From contig DAOTXW010000098.1 of assembly GCA_034435035.1 (NCBI GenBank), forward strand, positions 1 through 14,852: a stretch of 14,852 nucleotides of DNA, written 5' to 3'. The notes under the pieces are model-generated. The model was not told where the DNA came from and made no database searches. It was given only the letters and a program-made list of their open reading frames with translations. Position 1 is the stretch's first letter; every line of letters begins with the position of its first letter. Position numbers and translations under genes: made by a program. The DNA comes from JAHEME01 sp034435035. Its GTDB lineage: Bacteria > Chloroflexota > Anaerolineae > Aggregatilineales > UBA3940. Shown here piece by piece: positions 13,830-14,852 of this stretch.

Positions 13830-14852
13830 ATGAACTTTCTGCCCGACCGCACCCTGTACGCCTGGCTGGCGGCGGCGCCGATCGCCGCGGCGCTGGCCGG
13901 CTGCGGCGATCAACCGGCTGCGACCGGACCGGTCGCGCCGGCAGCGGCCCCCACGACCCTCCCCACGGCGACGCCGCTGCCTGCCGCCCCGCCCTCGACC
14001 GGTGAGACGCCAGCCCCGACCGCCGCCCCCACCGGGACGATCGCGCCGACGCCCACCCCGCCGGGCACCCTGACCCTGGCCGCCTACGACCCCGCGGCGC
14101 TGGAAGTGATCGCCCGCCTGAACCAGTGGCGCACCTCGACCGGGCTGTGGCCGCTCAAGCCGAACAGCATGCTGGCTCAGCTGGCGCAGGATCAGGCCGA
14201 CTATCTGCTGACGCTGCCCTCGCTGCCGGAAGGCGAGGAGATTCACATCGGCCCCGGGGGGCAGGGACCGCCGCAGCGGGCGCTGGCCGCCGGCTGGCCG
14301 TTCTACAATTCGCCCGAGCAGGTCGCCATCAGCGAGATCGCCTACGTGGGGGCCTCGGTGGATGCCGCGATCAGCTACTGGCTCAGCTCGCCGATCCACA
14401 ATCGCACGGCCACCGGCGTGGGCTTCCGCGAGGTGGGCGTGGGGATCGCGCCGCACCCGCTGGGCCACCTGTACATCGTCGTCTTCGGCGGGCGGCCGGA
14501 TGTGCTGACCGCGCTGGTCGATCCGGGCACCAACCAGCTCTACCTGTCCACCGAGCGCTACCGCTGGGCCGCCGGGCCGCGCATCCAGGATGTGCGCTAC
14601 TTCCAGACCGTGCGCCCCGGCGAAGCGCAGCGCGATGACGGCTGGCAGCCCTGGCAGGTGATGATCCCCTCGCCGGTCGGGCAGGGCACCGCCCTGACGG
14701 TGGTGTACTCGGACGGGTGGACGCAGACGGTCGTGCCGGTGGACCCGGCGGTCGATGTCGCGTGGCTGCCCACCAACCTGGCGCTGAACGGCGCGGCCAT
14801 CGCGGTCGCGGCGCCGCCCGCCGCCGCCAGCCCGCCGACGCCGGCCCCCACC
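13830..14852 (+). CDS. CAP (SCP/PR-1) domain lipoprotein, 3' end outside window
   Basis: The frame is open from the ATG at 13830 to the last base, giving 341 visible residues with no stop. The N-terminus is a lipoprotein signal: a hydrophobic Ala/Leu run and a lipobox ALAGC with Cys25. A Pro/Thr/Ala-rich linker (about 28-80) follows, then a CAP domain at about 88-222. Its recognisable parts are the first helix LEVIARLNQWR with GLWPLKPN, His139, ISEIAYVG with Glu169, YWLSSPIHN with His190, and a final strand YIVVFGGRP. These fit the CAP His/Glu cleft, although one of the two usual Glu residues is not obvious. A second beta-rich stretch (about 235-318) and a new Pro/Ala-rich linker (from about 328) suggest more domains beyond the window. 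Bacterial CAP proteins are secreted, mostly of unknown activity. The ribosome binding site is a weak GGGGG 6 bases upstream. Confidence 0.9.
   Translation, partial: MNFLPDRTLYAWLAAAPIAAALAGCGDQPAATGPVAPAAAPTTLPTATPLPAAPPSTGETPAPTAAPTGTIAPTPTPPGTLTLAAYDPAALEVIARLNQWRTSTGLWPLKPNSMLAQLAQDQADYLLTLPSLPEGEEIHIGPGGQGPPQRALAAGWPFYNSPEQVAISEIAYVGASVDAAISYWLSSPIHNRTATGVGFREVGVGIAPHPLGHLYIVVFGGRPDVLTALVDPGTNQLYLSTERYRWAAGPRIQDVRYFQTVRPGEAQRDDGWQPWQVMIPSPVGQGTALTVVYSDGWTQTVVPVDPAVDVAWLPTNLALNGAAIAVAAPPAAASPPTPAPT

Noticed and set aside
1..14852. CRISPR arrays, tRNA/rRNA genes, insertion sequences, phage genes or a defence system
   Set aside because: I found no regular spaced repeats, cloverleaf-like segments, transposase or integrase motifs, and no composition break that would suggest recent transfer.

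Overview
This is a GC-rich, densely coded bacterial window. It holds eight protein genes, of which the first and last run off the edges. No tRNA, rRNA, CRISPR array, insertion sequence or integrase was seen. The gene mix suggests a Chloroflexota bacterium of the Anaerolineae type, though this is inference and not proof. It includes a Hanks-type kinase with a large membrane domain, a secreted VWA protein with a cytoplasmic FHA domain, laminin-G-like repeat proteins, a VanW/YoaR-like protein, a CAP-domain lipoprotein with a Pro/Thr-rich linker, and an M3B oligoendopeptidase.

Layout. Positions 1-2013 (+) are the 3' part of a protein with three tandem concanavalin/LamG-like domains. It is followed after 28 bases by a VWA-FHA membrane protein (2042-3997, +). 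After a small hairpin and a likely promoter, an unrecognised 333-residue protein (4089-5090, +) is followed closely by a YbhN/UPF0104 membrane protein (5098-6162, +). These meet, tail to tail, a dienelactone-hydrolase-family protein (6172-6819, -). Upstream of that gene lies a perfect 15-bp hairpin and then the kinase gene (6934-9732, -). The kinase is divergent from an M3B oligoendopeptidase (9881-11686, +). That gene converges on a VanW-domain protein (11766-13652, -), with an 11-bp hairpin between the stops. The VanW gene is divergent from a CAP-domain lipoprotein (13830 to the window end, +). No gap between genes exceeds 300 bases; the longest are 13653-13829 and 9733-9880, and both contain back-to-back promoters.

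How the genes may work together. Most products act at the envelope: a VWA sensor or adhesion protein, LamG-like domains, a VanW protein, a CAP lipoprotein, a YbhN-type lipid-associated membrane protein and a membrane-anchored kinase. The kinase and the FHA (phosphothreonine-binding) protein could form a signalling pair, but they lie in different transcription units, so the link rests on domain logic and proximity. The peptidase and the hydrolase look like ordinary metabolic genes. The window reads mainly as an ordinary chromosomal region. Its most unusual items are the kinase's very large polytopic C-terminal half, the atypical FHA domain with a Thr-containing tail, the unrecognised 333-residue protein, and the two divergent promoter pairs whose partners share the same -10 hexamer.
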